DNA from: Mariniphaga sp.
GTDB taxonomy: Bacteria > Bacteroidota > Bacteroidia > Bacteroidales > Prolixibacteraceae
DNA length: 63,558 bases
Reading direction: 5' to 3'
Assembly (NCBI GenBank): GCA_024636975.1
Contig: JAGXGA010000035.1
Location: forward strand, 1-63,558
How positions within the stretch are numbered: position 1 is the stretch's first letter; every line of letters starts with the position of its first letter. Below, piece after piece: positions 17,011-26,133 of this stretch. A program made the translations under genes and the position numbers. The notes beneath the pieces are model-generated. The model was given only the letters and a program-made list of their open reading frames with translations, had not been told where the DNA came from and ran no database searches.

Positions 17011-17841
17011 TTAATCAATTATCCTGTATGCAACTATCCGGTTATCAAAAAAGGTAGGAACTAAAATTAAATTCAATTCTTTTGAAAAATCAAGATCAGC
17101 GGTATTTATTTCTTTTTCGGTGGTATCAAGCAATTTAATGTTTTTACCATCTCTATGGATGAAGATACGTCCCGGCCAATTAGAAAACACAAATTCATCA
17201 TCATTATTTTTTTCCAAACCATCAACACCGCCTGCCTCCGGAATGATTTCTTTTACATTTTTAGTTGAAATGTCTACTTCAAAAATACTTTTATCGCCAA
17301 TAAACAATCTTCCATATTCTACAAAAAGACCATTTGGCGTTTCCAGAGGTTCCCCTGACATCCATTCGGTAAGCTTCCCGTCTTTCAAAACATGGATTTT
17401 GGCCGTTCGGGTATCTGAAACAAAAACCATCCCATCATCCGATGCTGCCACATCATTAAGAAAAACAGCTCCCGGAGCATCGTATTTCTTTGTTACCTTA
17501 CCATTTTTGATGTCGATTTCAACAAGCTGATCAATATCTGAGACAAAAAGTTTTCCCTCGTGCATTGCCATACCTTTGGGTGCGTTCAGGTTTTCCACCC
17601 AATGAAGCTCTTTTTCACTGCCATCGGAGTTTAAAATGCTAATAAATCCGGTTCCATTCTTTTCCGACGGATCTCCATTAATATTGGCTACGTACATCAC
17701 ACTACGGTCTTCATCAAATAAGACAGATTCGGGGGTTTTTAACTCCACTTTGGTTTCCCATACTTTTTCAAGCTTTTGGGCATTTATGTAGCTTATGCCG
17801 ATAAAACTTACAAATAAAATTATTGATACTACAGTTTTCAT
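17011..17841 (-). CDS. exported SMP-30/gluconolactonase-like beta-propeller protein
   Basis: 276 residues with a signal peptide (ending near INAQ) and repeated beta-propeller blades of the type VFVSDTRTAKIHVL and LFIGDKSIFEVDI. This resembles SMP-30/strictosidine synthase-like proteins. A lactonase activity is possible but the metal ligands are not clearly conserved. It is divergent from a second propeller-type gene (17955). Confidence 0.7.
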   Translation of the reverse strand: MKTVVSIILFVSFIGISYINAQKLEKVWETKVELKTPESVLFDEDRSVMYVANINGDPSEKNGTGFISILNSDGSEKELHWVENLNAPKGMAMHEGKLFVSDIDQLVEIDIKNGKVTKKYDAPGAVFLNDVAASDDGMVFVSDTRTAKIHVLKDGKLTEWMSGEPLETPNGLFVEYGRLFIGDKSIFEVDISTKNVKEIIPEAGGVDGLEKNNDDEFVFSNWPGRIFIHRDGKNIKLLDTTEKEINTADLDFSKELNLILVPTFFDNRIVAYRIID

Positions 17842-17954
17842 AACATGATTTTTAATTTTACGGATAAAAAGTTACCATAAGAAAGTAAATATTGCAAGAA
17901 AATGTTCATTTTGTATTGTAAATCTTTAAATGACACTTATTAAAATACGGAATT

Positions 17955-19073
17955 ATGAAAAAAATCACTGCTCTTTTTATTATTGTAATGCTGGCTTTAT
18001 CCTTGTCGGCACAGGTTGATGATTTGGCAGATTTATATGTAGGAACTTTTACATCAGAAGGGGCAGAAGGAATATACCTTTGCAAATTTGATGAATCAAC
18101 CGGAGAAGTCGGCATGCATAAAACATTCAAAGGAGTTGATAATCCTTCATTTATACAAATTTCACCCGATCGAAACTTTCTGTATGCCGTTACCCGCCCC
18201 TCAGCAGAAATTGAAAAATCGGGCGGATATGTTCAGGCTTACAAAATAGAAGAAAATGGAGATCTTCGGTTTATTAACAAACAAGTCGCCAATGGAAATG
18301 ATCCCTGCCATATTGATATTTCGCCCAATGGAAAGCATGCTGCTATTGCCACTTATGGCGGAGGAACGGTTTCTTTGTATAGAATTAAACAGGATGGCAG
18401 TCTGGATGCAGCCAGTTCCACCATAATAAATGAAGGTTCAGGACCAAATCAATCGAGACAAACGGGTCCACATGCACATTCTGTATTATTTTCTCATAAC
18501 GACGACCAGCTTTTCAGCGCCGATTTAGGAACTGATCGGGTTAACATTTTTGATCTGAAATCAGAAGAACTTGTTCCTGCAGGACAATCACATTTGAAAT
18601 TAGCCCCGGGTGCAGGGCCAAGACACTTTAGATTCCATCCTGACGGAGAAACGGTATATGTTATAAATGAATTACATTCCACTGTAACAGTTTTCTCTAA
18701 ATCAGAAAAAGAATGGAAAGAAGAGCAAACTATTTCCAGTTTACCGGAAGGATTTGAAGGCACAAGCTATTGTGCCGACATTCATGTATCACAGGACGGA
18801 CATTATTTATACGGGTCAAACAGAGGGCATAATTCCATAGCAGTGTTTAAAATTAATGAGAACCCAAACCGGCTGGATTGGGTGACTTCTGTTTCTACCC
18901 AAGGTGACTGGCCAAGGAATTTCACTCTTAGCCCCAATGGAAAATTCTTATTGGCTGCAAATCAAAGAAGCGGCAACATTGCAGTATTTAAAATTAATCC
19001 TGAAAGCGGAATTCCTGAATTCACAGGAAAGGAAGTGAAGATTCCTTCACCTGTATGCCTAATTTTTAAATAG
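17955..19073 (+). CDS. exported lactonase-family beta-propeller (6-phosphogluconolactonase-like)
   Basis: 372-residue protein with a signal peptide (residues 1-20) and a seven-bladed propeller of the YbhE/Pgl family. Family motifs are YVGTFTSEGAEGIY near the start, GNDPCHIDISPNGK, TGPHAHSV and GPRHFRFHPDG. The export signal argues against a role as the cytoplasmic pentose-phosphate lactonase and for action on an external lactone. It is convergent with folE, 5 bp between stops. Confidence 0.85.
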   Translation: MKKITALFIIVMLALSLSAQVDDLADLYVGTFTSEGAEGIYLCKFDESTGEVGMHKTFKGVDNPSFIQISPDRNFLYAVTRPSAEIEKSGGYVQAYKIEENGDLRFINKQVANGNDPCHIDISPNGKHAAIATYGGGTVSLYRIKQDGSLDAASSTIINEGSGPNQSRQTGPHAHSVLFSHNDDQLFSADLGTDRVNIFDLKSEELVPAGQSHLKLAPGAGPRHFRFHPDGETVYVINELHSTVTVFSKSEKEWKEEQTISSLPEGFEGTSYCADIHVSQDGHYLYGSNRGHNSIAVFKINENPNRLDWVTSVSTQGDWPRNFTLSPNGKFLLAANQRSGNIAVFKINPESGIPEFTGKEVKIPSPVCLIFK

Positions 19074-19078
19074 AAAAT

Positions 19079-19702
19079 TTAGCTGAATTTTGTACTTATC
19101 AGACGAATAAATTCATCACGGGTGGCAGTTTTTTGGAAAGCACCAGTAAAATCAGAAGTAGTTGTTATTGAATGTTGTTTCTGGATACCGCGCATTTGCA
19201 TGCACAGGTGTTGTGCTTCAATAACCACAGCAACTCCAAGCGGCATTAGTGTATCCTGAATGCATTCTTTTATTTGAAGCGTCAATCGCTCCTGCAGTTG
19301 CAACCGACGTGCAAAAACATCGACAACACGGGCAATTTTACTTAAACCTGTAACTGTGCCATTAGGTATATAGGCAACATGAGCTTTCCCAAAAAATGGA
19401 AGCAGATGATGTTCACACAAAGAGTAGATTTCAATATCTTTTACAATAACCATTTGCCTGTAATCTTCCTTAAACATAGCGGAACGCAAAATTTCAACCG
19501 GATCGGTTTTGTACCCCTGTAGCAAAAACTGAAGTGATTTAGCAACTCTTAAAGGAGTTTTTTCAAGGCCTTCTCTTGAAATATCTTCACCAACCAGACT
19601 CAATATATTTTCATAATTTTGCGAAAGTTCTTTTGTAATTTTTTCATCAAATGAATCAATTCTTTCGTAACCGTTGGTACTGATTATTTTATCTGTACTC
19701 AT
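19079..19702 (-). CDS. folE: GTP cyclohydrolase I
   Basis: Catalyses GTP to 7,8-dihydroneopterin triphosphate, the first step of tetrahydrofolate (and queuosine-type precursor) synthesis. The zinc-binding C96 and the H98-H99 pair in [10 protein letters not shown] are present, as is the distal CMQMRGI cysteine motif and the PLRVAKSL region. The 207-residue length is standard. No riboswitch was recognised upstream. Confidence 0.97.
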   Translation of the reverse strand: MSTDKIISTNGYERIDSFDEKITKELSQNYENILSLVGEDISREGLEKTPLRVAKSLQFLLQGYKTDPVEILRSAMFKEDYRQMVIVKDIEIYSLCEHHLLPFFGKAHVAYIPNGTVTGLSKIARVVDVFARRLQLQERLTLQIKECIQDTLMPLGVAVVIEAQHLCMQMRGIQKQHSITTTSDFTGAFQKTATRDEFIRLISTKFS

Positions 19703-19940
19703 AGTATATTGTTTTTAAATTCATACAAAGATCACTTTTTTTTTAAAAAATCAAATTGAATCAAAAACTGTTTGGCAAGAATAAAATTATTAAATAAAAT
19801 AACGAAATGAAGCAACCATTTGATGCAGGGTTTTGTCTTAATAGGGTTATTGTTAAATTTTAATAAGATATTTTAAAAATTCACAATAAAATTAAATAAT
19901 CTAAGTTATAATATTGACCATTTTGTTTAGGTTAAAATTT

Positions 19941-19948
19941 TATGTTTG
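19941..19948 (+). promoter_or_regulatory. -7 promoter box for hldD
   Basis: TATGTTTG matches TAnnTTTG and lies 27 bp before the hldD ATG; TTTG at 19922-19925 is somewhat too close to be an ideal -33 box. Confidence 0.45.
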
Positions 19949-19975
19949 GCCTGATAAAATTAACCACTTAGAAAG

Positions 19976-20941
19976 ATGATAGTAATAACAGGAGCTGCCG
20001 GTTTTATTGGCAGTTATTTAGTCGGAAAATTAAACCAGGCTGGTTATACAGATTTAATCCTTGTTGATCGCTTCGATGATCCCTCAAAAGACATGAATCT
20101 TTTCAATAAGAAATATATAAAATTTATTGATCGCGATAAATTTTTTAAGTGGCTGATAAATAATGCCAATGAAGTAGATTTTATTTTTCATTTAGGTGCC
20201 CGTACCGATACTGTGGGGCAGGAACCGGAATTATACCAACAGCTTAACCTGATATATTCTCAGCGGTTGTGGAACATATGTTCTGAAATACAGGTCCCTT
20301 TGTTGTATGCATCATCCGCTGCCACGTATGGAAACGGAGAAAGCGGTTTTTCCGATTCACACAGTAATGTTAACAACTTGCGCCCTCTTAATCTTTACGG
20401 CTGGTCGAAACACGATTTTGATGTTTGGGCCCTGAAACAGGTAAGAACTCCTCCGTTCTGGACGGGTCTTAAATTTTTCAATGTATATGGCCCAAATGAA
20501 TACCATAAGGGAAGAATGGCTTCAGTGGTACTTCATGCATATCAAACCATAATGAAGAATGGATCAATGAAGCTGTTCAGGTCGCACCATAAAGATTATA
20601 GAGACGGTGAACAAAGTCGTGATTTTATTTTTGTTGACGACATTGCCGATGTTATGATGCACTTTATGCATAACCAGGAAAATTCAGGAATATATAATGT
20701 TGGTACAGGAAAAGCCCGTTCATTTCTGGATCTAACCTACTCAGTTTTCACTAGCATTCAAACCACTCCTCAGGTAACTTTTATTGATACCCCAATTGAT
20801 TTAAGGGGACGGTATCAATATTTTACTGAAGCTGAAATTCAAAAACTCAGAGATATCGGTTACACCAGGGAATTTACAAGCCTGGAAGAGGGAGTTGACG
20901 TGTATGTAGGCAAATACCTTAATGCCAGGGCATGTTATTAA
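19976..20941 (+). CDS. hldD: ADP-L-glycero-D-manno-heptose-6-epimerase
   Basis: Extended SDR enzyme that makes the activated heptose of the lipopolysaccharide core. Visible features are the NAD(P)-binding GAAGFIG (6-12), the catalytic YGWSK segment, and the FNVYGPNEYHKGRMAS substrate region typical of HldD/RfaD. Length 321 residues, normal. A strong terminator begins at the stop codon; the gene is monocistronic. Confidence 0.95.
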   Translation: MIVITGAAGFIGSYLVGKLNQAGYTDLILVDRFDDPSKDMNLFNKKYIKFIDRDKFFKWLINNANEVDFIFHLGARTDTVGQEPELYQQLNLIYSQRLWNICSEIQVPLLYASSAATYGNGESGFSDSHSNVNNLRPLNLYGWSKHDFDVWALKQVRTPPFWTGLKFFNVYGPNEYHKGRMASVVLHAYQTIMKNGSMKLFRSHHKDYRDGEQSRDFIFVDDIADVMMHFMHNQENSGIYNVGTGKARSFLDLTYSVFTSIQTTPQVTFIDTPIDLRGRYQYFTEAEIQKLRDIGYTREFTSLEEGVDVYVGKYLNARACY

Positions 20942-20942
20942 A

Positions 20943-20977
20943 AAAACTCCGGCAGACAAATCTACCGGAGTTTTTTT
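20943..20977 (+). terminator. Rho-independent terminator of hldD
   Basis: AAAACTCCGG pairs with CCGGAGTTTT around a 12-nt loop, followed by a T run. Confidence 0.9.
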
Positions 20978-20998
20978 AATGAGGCAGGGTATATTGTA

Positions 20999-21406
20999 TT
21001 ATGTTAGTTCTGGTCTTCTGGAACTCAAAAAGCGTTCGAGAAAAATAAGCATAGAGAATGCAAGCGTTATTCCGGCAATACTTACAGGTAAATTGCCAAA
21101 GTTTTCAAAAAATGACCTATAACCCGACATATATTTTTCAGTATTAATTTCAGGAAGAACAACAGTTGATTCCGGTGCAATATTACTTCCCGACATTAAA
21201 ACCATTACAGCCATCAACAAAACAAATAAGGCAAGTATAATCCAGAACCCTTTTCCCAAAACCGGTTCAGCCCTCACTTGCTCAACCACTGCACGCTCCT
21301 GAAATACGCGGTTCATTACAACCTTTGTAAAATCCGGGGCTGGTTTTTCAAGCTTTATGCTTTTTAGCAATTGTTTTAATTCCTTATCTTCTTCAAAAGT
21401 TTTCAT
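20999..21406 (-). CDS. putative anti-sigma factor, two-TM membrane protein
   Basis: 135-residue protein with a charged N-terminal cytoplasmic region of about 45 residues and two predicted transmembrane segments (about 53-70 and 106-124). No family recognised. It lies directly downstream of an ECF sigma factor gene on the same strand (79 bp gap), the usual place for a membrane anti-sigma factor; this is inference from context. Confidence 0.6.
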   Translation of the reverse strand: MKTFEEDKELKQLLKSIKLEKPAPDFTKVVMNRVFQERAVVEQVRAEPVLGKGFWIILALFVLLMAVMVLMSGSNIAPESTVVLPEINTEKYMSGYRSFFENFGNLPVSIAGITLAFSMLIFLERFLSSRRPELT

Positions 21407-21484
21407 TTTTCCAAAATTTTATTACCTGTTTCTCAACAATAAACGCCTTCCATTATCTTAATTATGGCTTGCATATATATTACA

Positions 21485-22051
21485 TTACAATATGGTATAC
21501 AAGTCATCTTTCATCATTTCATTCAATAGTGTATGCAGCTTCTTTCTCGCCCGGTGCAGTTTCACTTTTGCATTGCTTTCCGTTAAACCAGTTACTTTAC
21601 ATATCTCCACGATCGATTGCTCTTCAAAGTAATACAACAATACCAACGTATACTCATCTTCCGGAAGTTTATCAAGCGCGGCTTTTATAATTTTTTCCCG
21701 GTTTTCTGCAGGTATACCATCCAGGTTCATTTCTTCCGTTTCATCCTTAATTTGTACATCATCGGCAGATGTAAAATGTATTTTCTTTTTCCTCACTTCA
21801 GAAATACACGTATTATAGGTAATCCGGTAAATCCATGTAGAAAATTTTGCATTCCCCTTAAATGTATGCAACGACTTATATGCTTTTATAAAACTTTCCT
21901 GGGCCATCTCTTCAGCATCTTCACGATTTCTAAGAACTTTAAGTGCGATAGAAAAAACAATATCCTGATATTTTTCAACGATATAAGAAAAGTAATTGGT
22001 CTGACCATTTATCACTTTTTCTATGTAATAATTATCGTCTTTTTTTTCCAT
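21485..22051 (-). CDS. ECF RNA polymerase sigma factor
   Basis: 188-residue sigma-70-family factor of the extracytoplasmic-function type. Region 2 is visible (KVLRNREDAEEMAQESFIKAYKSLHTFKGNAKFSTWIYRI), as is region 4 (LYYFEEQSIVEICKVTGLTESNAKVKLHRARKKL). The expected start at 22051 lies only 10 bp from the CGTC element of a candidate self-recognised promoter, giving a very short leader. It is divergent from a DUF6249 gene whose promoter has the same elements, and is followed by a putative anti-sigma gene. Confidence 0.93.
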   Translation of the reverse strand: MEKKDDNYYIEKVINGQTNYFSYIVEKYQDIVFSIALKVLRNREDAEEMAQESFIKAYKSLHTFKGNAKFSTWIYRITYNTCISEVRKKKIHFTSADDVQIKDETEEMNLDGIPAENREKIIKAALDKLPEDEYTLVLLYYFEEQSIVEICKVTGLTESNAKVKLHRARKKLHTLLNEMMKDDLYTIL

Positions 22052-22061
22052 CTGATGCTTT

Positions 22062-22087
22062 GACGAAAAGTTTTAGTTACGGTTACA
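22062..22087 (-). promoter_or_regulatory. ECF-type promoter of the sigma factor gene
   Basis: On the minus strand TGTAACC, 15 bp, then CGTCAAA. The -35 AACC and -10 CGTC fit ECF sigma consensus patterns. Confidence 0.65.
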
Positions 22088-22117
22088 AATTTATCAAAAA
22101 GAAAATTCATAAAAAAG

Positions 22118-22143
22118 TGTAACCTACAGAATAAGCATGCGTC
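22118..22143 (+). promoter_or_regulatory. ECF-type promoter of the DUF6249 gene
   Basis: On the plus strand TGTAACC (22118-22124), 15 bp, then CGTC (22140-22143) and AAAA. It is the same elements and spacing as the divergent promoter at 22062-22087, 45 bp upstream of the preferred start at 22188. Confidence 0.65.
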
Positions 22144-22187
22144 AAAAGGGCAGAAAAAAAATAATAAACAATTTAAATTTTAATACC

Positions 22188-22511
22188 ATGGAAGGAATAT
22201 TTGTACCAATCTCAATGTTCTTAGGCGTGTTTGCCATCTTGTATGTTTATTGGACAACTCGCACAAAAGAACGGCTTGCTCTAATAGATAAAGGCATGGA
22301 TGCCAGTATTTTTCAAACGACCCCGGCAAAATATGCGTTGCTGAAATGGGGCATTTTCCTAATAGGTGTTGCTGTTGGCGTAATCAGCGGCTATGCTCTT
22401 TCAACTTCAATCAACGAAGTAGTCGCATTTTTTACAATGATCTTTTTCTTTGGCGGTGTAGGCTTGATTGTGGCATACTTTATAACGAATAAGTTATCGA
22501 AAAATGATTGA
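22188..22511 (+). CDS. DUF6249-type small membrane protein
   Basis: 107-residue protein from the ATG at 22188; an upstream ATG at 22137 would overlap the candidate promoter and is rejected. It has an N-terminal TM segment (about 5-22), a short conserved loop (TKERLALIDKGMD) and two more TM segments. This is the pattern of DUF6249 proteins found beside ECF sigma factors in Bacteroidota. Function unknown; probably a member of the sigma regulon. Confidence 0.8.
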   Translation: MEGIFVPISMFLGVFAILYVYWTTRTKERLALIDKGMDASIFQTTPAKYALLKWGIFLIGVAVGVISGYALSTSINEVVAFFTMIFFFGGVGLIVAYFITNKLSKND

Positions 22512-22526
22512 AGTGGAAACATTTAG

Positions 22527-22562
22527 AAAAAACGGATTTGAATAAGCACATCCGTTTTTTTT
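22527..22562 (+). terminator. terminator of the DUF6249 gene
   Basis: AAAAAACGGAT and ATCCGTTTTTT pair around a 12-nt loop and run into a T stretch; it also abuts the 3' end of the convergent peptidase gene. Confidence 0.8.
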
Positions 22563-23835
22563 ATTTACTATAATATCCGATCATCCGTTGAATGGCATCA
22601 GCGCATACCGGGCAAAACCCTGAGGCATCATTACTTTTCATTCTACAGTCGATAGATGGACTATAAATACCATTTGTCTGATACCCCCCTCCTTCGAACA
22701 CTCCAACTGAATTCGAATATTTTTCATCTCTGGGCGTAGGAACCGGAATGGTGTCATGAATCATGGAATACCATTTTGAATTAAAATCAACAAGTGTTGT
22801 AAGATTAGGTTCCCAAGGCTCTACCTTTGTGTTATAAAAATTTTCATAAGCTACCGAAGAGGAATAATATTCATCGCCCAATCCTGCAAAACCATGGCCA
22901 AATTCATGAACAAATACCTCAGGGGTTAACTTATGATCTGAAGAACAAATATTTAAAAAATTATAAATACCACCCCCACCATAGCGTTCAGTATTCACAA
23001 GGACAAAAATATGATCGTATGGTGCAGAAGCTGCAGCATCATGAATGGCTTTAATATCGTCCGAAGTGAGATACCGATCAATATCAAAGGTATAAAAAGT
23101 GGAATTAAAAATGGTGTTCTTGTATATTCCTTCACCCGGGATATCAGTACCTGAATCTACGGAAGACGTTAAAACTGCTGTTACATTAAATTTATCCTGG
23201 CATGTTTTAAAAGGTTCTGCGGAAAATAAATAACCGGTCACCCGTTTTGCATCGGAGATAAATTTATCCATCTCCTCTTCTTTATATCCTTCAGCAAGTA
23301 TTACCAAATCAACTTTATTATTGGAATCTCCGTTTTCTAAAATAATCCTTGTTTTGTAGGGTAATGGAGATTCTTTCAGAATAAAATAATCATCAGGGTT
23401 AATATCCGTTTTATAGATTGTTTTGAATTCACCTGTCCACATCCGTGCGTCAATCTCCAGCTTTACGCGCTGGCGGGGGTATGGAAAAAGAAGACACTGA
23501 TAAAAGGTTTTATCCTTAATCTTTGCTTCAGGAGTGGTTTGCCATTCCTGGAAAAGGGTACTAAACCCTTTTGAATAGATCATCTTATCGCTTTCAAAAT
23601 CGAAAATACGAAAACGATAGGTTCCATAATGAAAAGCATCGGTTAAGTTGGCTAGTGAACCGGCCCAAAAAGGTTCCTGCTTCATTTCCCCGGGATAAAC
23701 CCTGGCTTCATTGGCATTACCCCCAAGCAAGAAGTCGAAGCGAAATGATTTCTCTATAAAATACTTGTTAAAATCATTTTGTCCTGAAGAAAATAAAGGA
23801 ATCAACAGAAACAAAAAGTATATTTCCCTTTTCAT
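22561..23835 (-). CDS. exported M64-family metallopeptidase
   Basis: 424-residue protein with a signal peptide (residues 1-18). The M64 (IgA peptidase) zinc motif HEFGHGFAGLGDEY is at 310-323, with H310, E311, H314 and D321. An N-terminal beta domain precedes the catalytic part. M64 enzymes are secreted endopeptidases; the substrate here is unknown. Convergent with the DUF6249 gene. Confidence 0.9.
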   Translation of the reverse strand: MKREIYFLFLLIPLFSSGQNDFNKYFIEKSFRFDFLLGGNANEARVYPGEMKQEPFWAGSLANLTDAFHYGTYRFRIFDFESDKMIYSKGFSTLFQEWQTTPEAKIKDKTFYQCLLFPYPRQRVKLEIDARMWTGEFKTIYKTDINPDDYFILKESPLPYKTRIILENGDSNNKVDLVILAEGYKEEEMDKFISDAKRVTGYLFSAEPFKTCQDKFNVTAVLTSSVDSGTDIPGEGIYKNTIFNSTFYTFDIDRYLTSDDIKAIHDAAASAPYDHIFVLVNTERYGGGGIYNFLNICSSDHKLTPEVFVHEFGHGFAGLGDEYYSSSVAYENFYNTKVEPWEPNLTTLVDFNSKWYSMIHDTIPVPTPRDEKYSNSVGVFEGGGYQTNGIYSPSIDCRMKSNDASGFCPVCADAIQRMIGYYSK

Positions 23836-24014
23836 TTTATTTTTTTGGCTAAAATAAGGAATATCGTTCTTTTAGATAAGGAAAAACTGCAATTTTAGAC
23901 AGTTTACTAACCTCACGCAATGAATGAATTAAAAATAACTATTTAAAATTAATCCCCAATATTTAGCATTTCGATGTTATATAGCATTCCTGATTCGTAA
24001 TTGTAATTTTTTTC

Positions 24015-24022
24015 TACTTTTG
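24015..24022 (+). promoter_or_regulatory. -7 promoter box for the first Lrp-type gene
   Basis: TACTTTTG, a perfect TAnnTTTG match, 34 bp before the ATG at 24056. It lies inside the TTG-initiated extension of the frame, which argues for the ATG start. Confidence 0.6.
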
Positions 24023-24055
24023 CTTTATAATTCGAAACAGATAGATAATAAAAGG

Positions 24056-24538
24056 ATGGATAAGTCAGATTACCTCGAGCAAGCTGCAGATATAGACCAA
24101 CTGGATGAAAAAATCCTTAAATTAATAACAAAAAATGCACGTATTCCGTTTCTTGAAGTTGCAAGGGAATGCGGTGTTTCCGGAGCGGCAATTCACCAAC
24201 GTGTGCAACGTTTATTTAATATTGGAGTATTAACCGGAAGCGAATTTCTGGTTAATCCACAAAAACTAGGTTACAATACCTGTGCCTATATGGGCATTTA
24301 CCTTGAAAAAGCGAAATATCACACACAGGTTGTTGCAGCCATGAGGGATATTCCGGAAATTGTAGAATGTCATTATACAACTGGCCAATATGCCATTTTC
24401 ATAAAAATTCAGACAAAAACAAATAAGCATCTGAAAAAAATTATTGATGAAAAGCTTCAGGAAATTGAAGGTATAGCCCGCACTGAAACATTCGTTTCCC
24501 TGGAGATGGATTTTAAACGGCAGGTAGCAGTTCAATAA
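24056..24538 (+). CDS. Lrp/AsnC-family transcriptional regulator (left of amtB)
   Basis: 160 residues from the ATG at 24056. An N-terminal helix-turn-helix (FLEVARECGVSGAAIHQRVQRL) and a C-terminal RAM/ACT-like effector domain (PEIVECHYTTGQYAIFIKI) are present. It is clearly paralogous to the regulator at 26134. Both share an identical VECHYTTGQYAIF stretch and the same TACTTTTG promoter box, and they flank the ammonium transporter. A nitrogen or amino-acid response is likely by context. Confidence 0.9.
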   Translation: MDKSDYLEQAADIDQLDEKILKLITKNARIPFLEVARECGVSGAAIHQRVQRLFNIGVLTGSEFLVNPQKLGYNTCAYMGIYLEKAKYHTQVVAAMRDIPEIVECHYTTGQYAIFIKIQTKTNKHLKKIIDEKLQEIEGIARTETFVSLEMDFKRQVAVQ

Positions 24539-24568
24539 AAAATGCCGGTTTTAAAACCGGCATTTTTT
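24537..24568. terminator. shared bidirectional terminator
   Basis: AAAATGCCGGTTTT and AAAACCGGCATTTT form a near-perfect dyad with T runs on both strands, between the convergent Lrp-type gene and amtB. Confidence 0.9.
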
Positions 24569-24570
24569 AT

Positions 24571-25899
24571 TTAATCAATTTTATATACAAAGTCATACGA
24601 TTCATTGTGCTGACTAATATCAAGCCCAATTTCTTCACCATGAGTTGAAATTCGCAACGGTACTATTAAATCCGTTATTTTATAGAGTAACAGAGAACCA
24701 CCAAAAGTAAATACACTTACAATAACCAGAGCCAGCATATGAAAAAGGAAGGTGGTGATTTCGCCATGAATAAGTCCCACATCGGCAGCAAATACTGCAG
24801 TGGCTATCATTCCTGTTACCCCACCCATTCCATGGGCAGGAAAAACATCAAGGGTATCATCAATCATTGACCGTGTTCTTAGCATGATAGCATAATTACT
24901 TATAATTGCAGCAATCACACCAATAAAAATACTTGAACCAACACTTACAAAGCCTGCGGCAGGAGTAATGGCCACAAGCCCAACTACCAATCCGATGGAA
25001 GCACCTGTTGCTGAAGGCTTTTTACCTTTTGCTGCATCATAAAAAATCCATGTTAACATAGCAGCTGCAGAGGCAGTATTGGTATTAACCAATGCCAATG
25101 CGGCAACTGAATCGGCAGCAAGTGCTGAGCCGGCATTAAATCCAAACCACCCAAACCATAACATACCTGCCCCTAAAAGAACATAAGGGATATTTGCTGG
25201 TTTTGACTTTTTATTAATGTCCTTTCTCCTGCCCAGAAAAATTGCCCCGGCAAGTGCAGCAAAACCAGCCGACATATGAACTACAGTACCTCCGGCAAAA
25301 TCAAGAACACCCCAATTCCTTAAAAACCCATTCGGATGCCATGTCCAATGGGCCAACGGAGCGTAAATAAATAATACAAACAAACACATAAAAAGCATAT
25401 AGGCTCTGAATCGAACCCTGCCGGCAAAAGAACCCGTTATCAGTGCCGGAGTGATTATAGCAAATTTTAATTGAAACATAGCAAAGACAGCAAGAGGAAA
25501 AGTAGGTGAAAAATCTGGATGAGTTCCACCCCCTACGTCCCGAAACATAAAATAGGTCATAGGATTACCAAATAATCCATATCCTTCGCTGCCAATACTG
25601 TCACCAAAAGCAATACTAAAGGCAACAACAACCCATAAAACACTAACTATTCCCATAGCTATAAAGCTTTGCAACATAGTAGAAATAATATGACGTGAAT
25701 GAATCATTCCGCCATAAAAAAAAGCAAGACCCGGAGTCATAAGTAAAACAAGAGCTGTTGCTGTTAACATCCATGCCGTGTCGCCAGCTTCAAGATTTGA
25801 ATAATCCTGAATAACACTGCCTGAAGGAATAACCACGCCCAGAAAAGCAGCCGTTATTAAAACTGCAAGAATTATCCACCATTTTTTTTTGTTCTTCAT
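24571..25899 (-). CDS. amtB: ammonium transporter
   Basis: Amt/MEP/Rh-family inner-membrane channel for ammonium, 442 residues with about eleven hydrophobic segments. Family motifs present include GGMIHSRHI, FAGGTVVHMSAGFAALAG, GWFGFNAGSAL and DVFPAHGMGGVTG, with both pore histidines in plausible positions. No glnK (PII) gene is adjacent, unlike the common pairing. Instead it is bracketed by two paralogous Lrp-type regulators. Confidence 0.95.
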   Translation of the reverse strand: MKNKKKWWIILAVLITAAFLGVVIPSGSVIQDYSNLEAGDTAWMLTATALVLLMTPGLAFFYGGMIHSRHIISTMLQSFIAMGIVSVLWVVVAFSIAFGDSIGSEGYGLFGNPMTYFMFRDVGGGTHPDFSPTFPLAVFAMFQLKFAIITPALITGSFAGRVRFRAYMLFMCLFVLFIYAPLAHWTWHPNGFLRNWGVLDFAGGTVVHMSAGFAALAGAIFLGRRKDINKKSKPANIPYVLLGAGMLWFGWFGFNAGSALAADSVAALALVNTNTASAAAMLTWIFYDAAKGKKPSATGASIGLVVGLVAITPAAGFVSVGSSIFIGVIAAIISNYAIMLRTRSMIDDTLDVFPAHGMGGVTGMIATAVFAADVGLIHGEITTFLFHMLALVIVSVFTFGGSLLLYKITDLIVPLRISTHGEEIGLDISQHNESYDFVYKID

Positions 25900-26107
25900 G
25901 AAAGTTTAAATTTTAGCCTGTAAATAACGAAATGACAAATTAAATTAAATAAAAATATCAATTTGCAATAATAGTAACAAAAATATAAAACAAATATATT
26001 TTTATCAACATAATTAATAACTTTTTGATAACACATATCATTTTTTTAATTAATTTGCACCGAAAAGGTAAATCTTCCAAATGGCTTTATATGATATTGT
26101 TTTTCCC

Positions 26108-26115
26108 TACTTTTG
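26108..26115 (+). promoter_or_regulatory. -7 promoter box for the second Lrp-type gene
   Basis: TACTTTTG, identical to the box of the paralogue at 24015, 19 bp before the ATG. Confidence 0.6.
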
Positions 26116-26133
26116 ATAAAAATTAAATAAGAG

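Noticed and set aside
24020-24055. TTG-initiated N-terminal extension of the first Lrp-type regulator
   Set aside because: A perfect -7 promoter box overlaps it and homologues align from the ATG at 24056.
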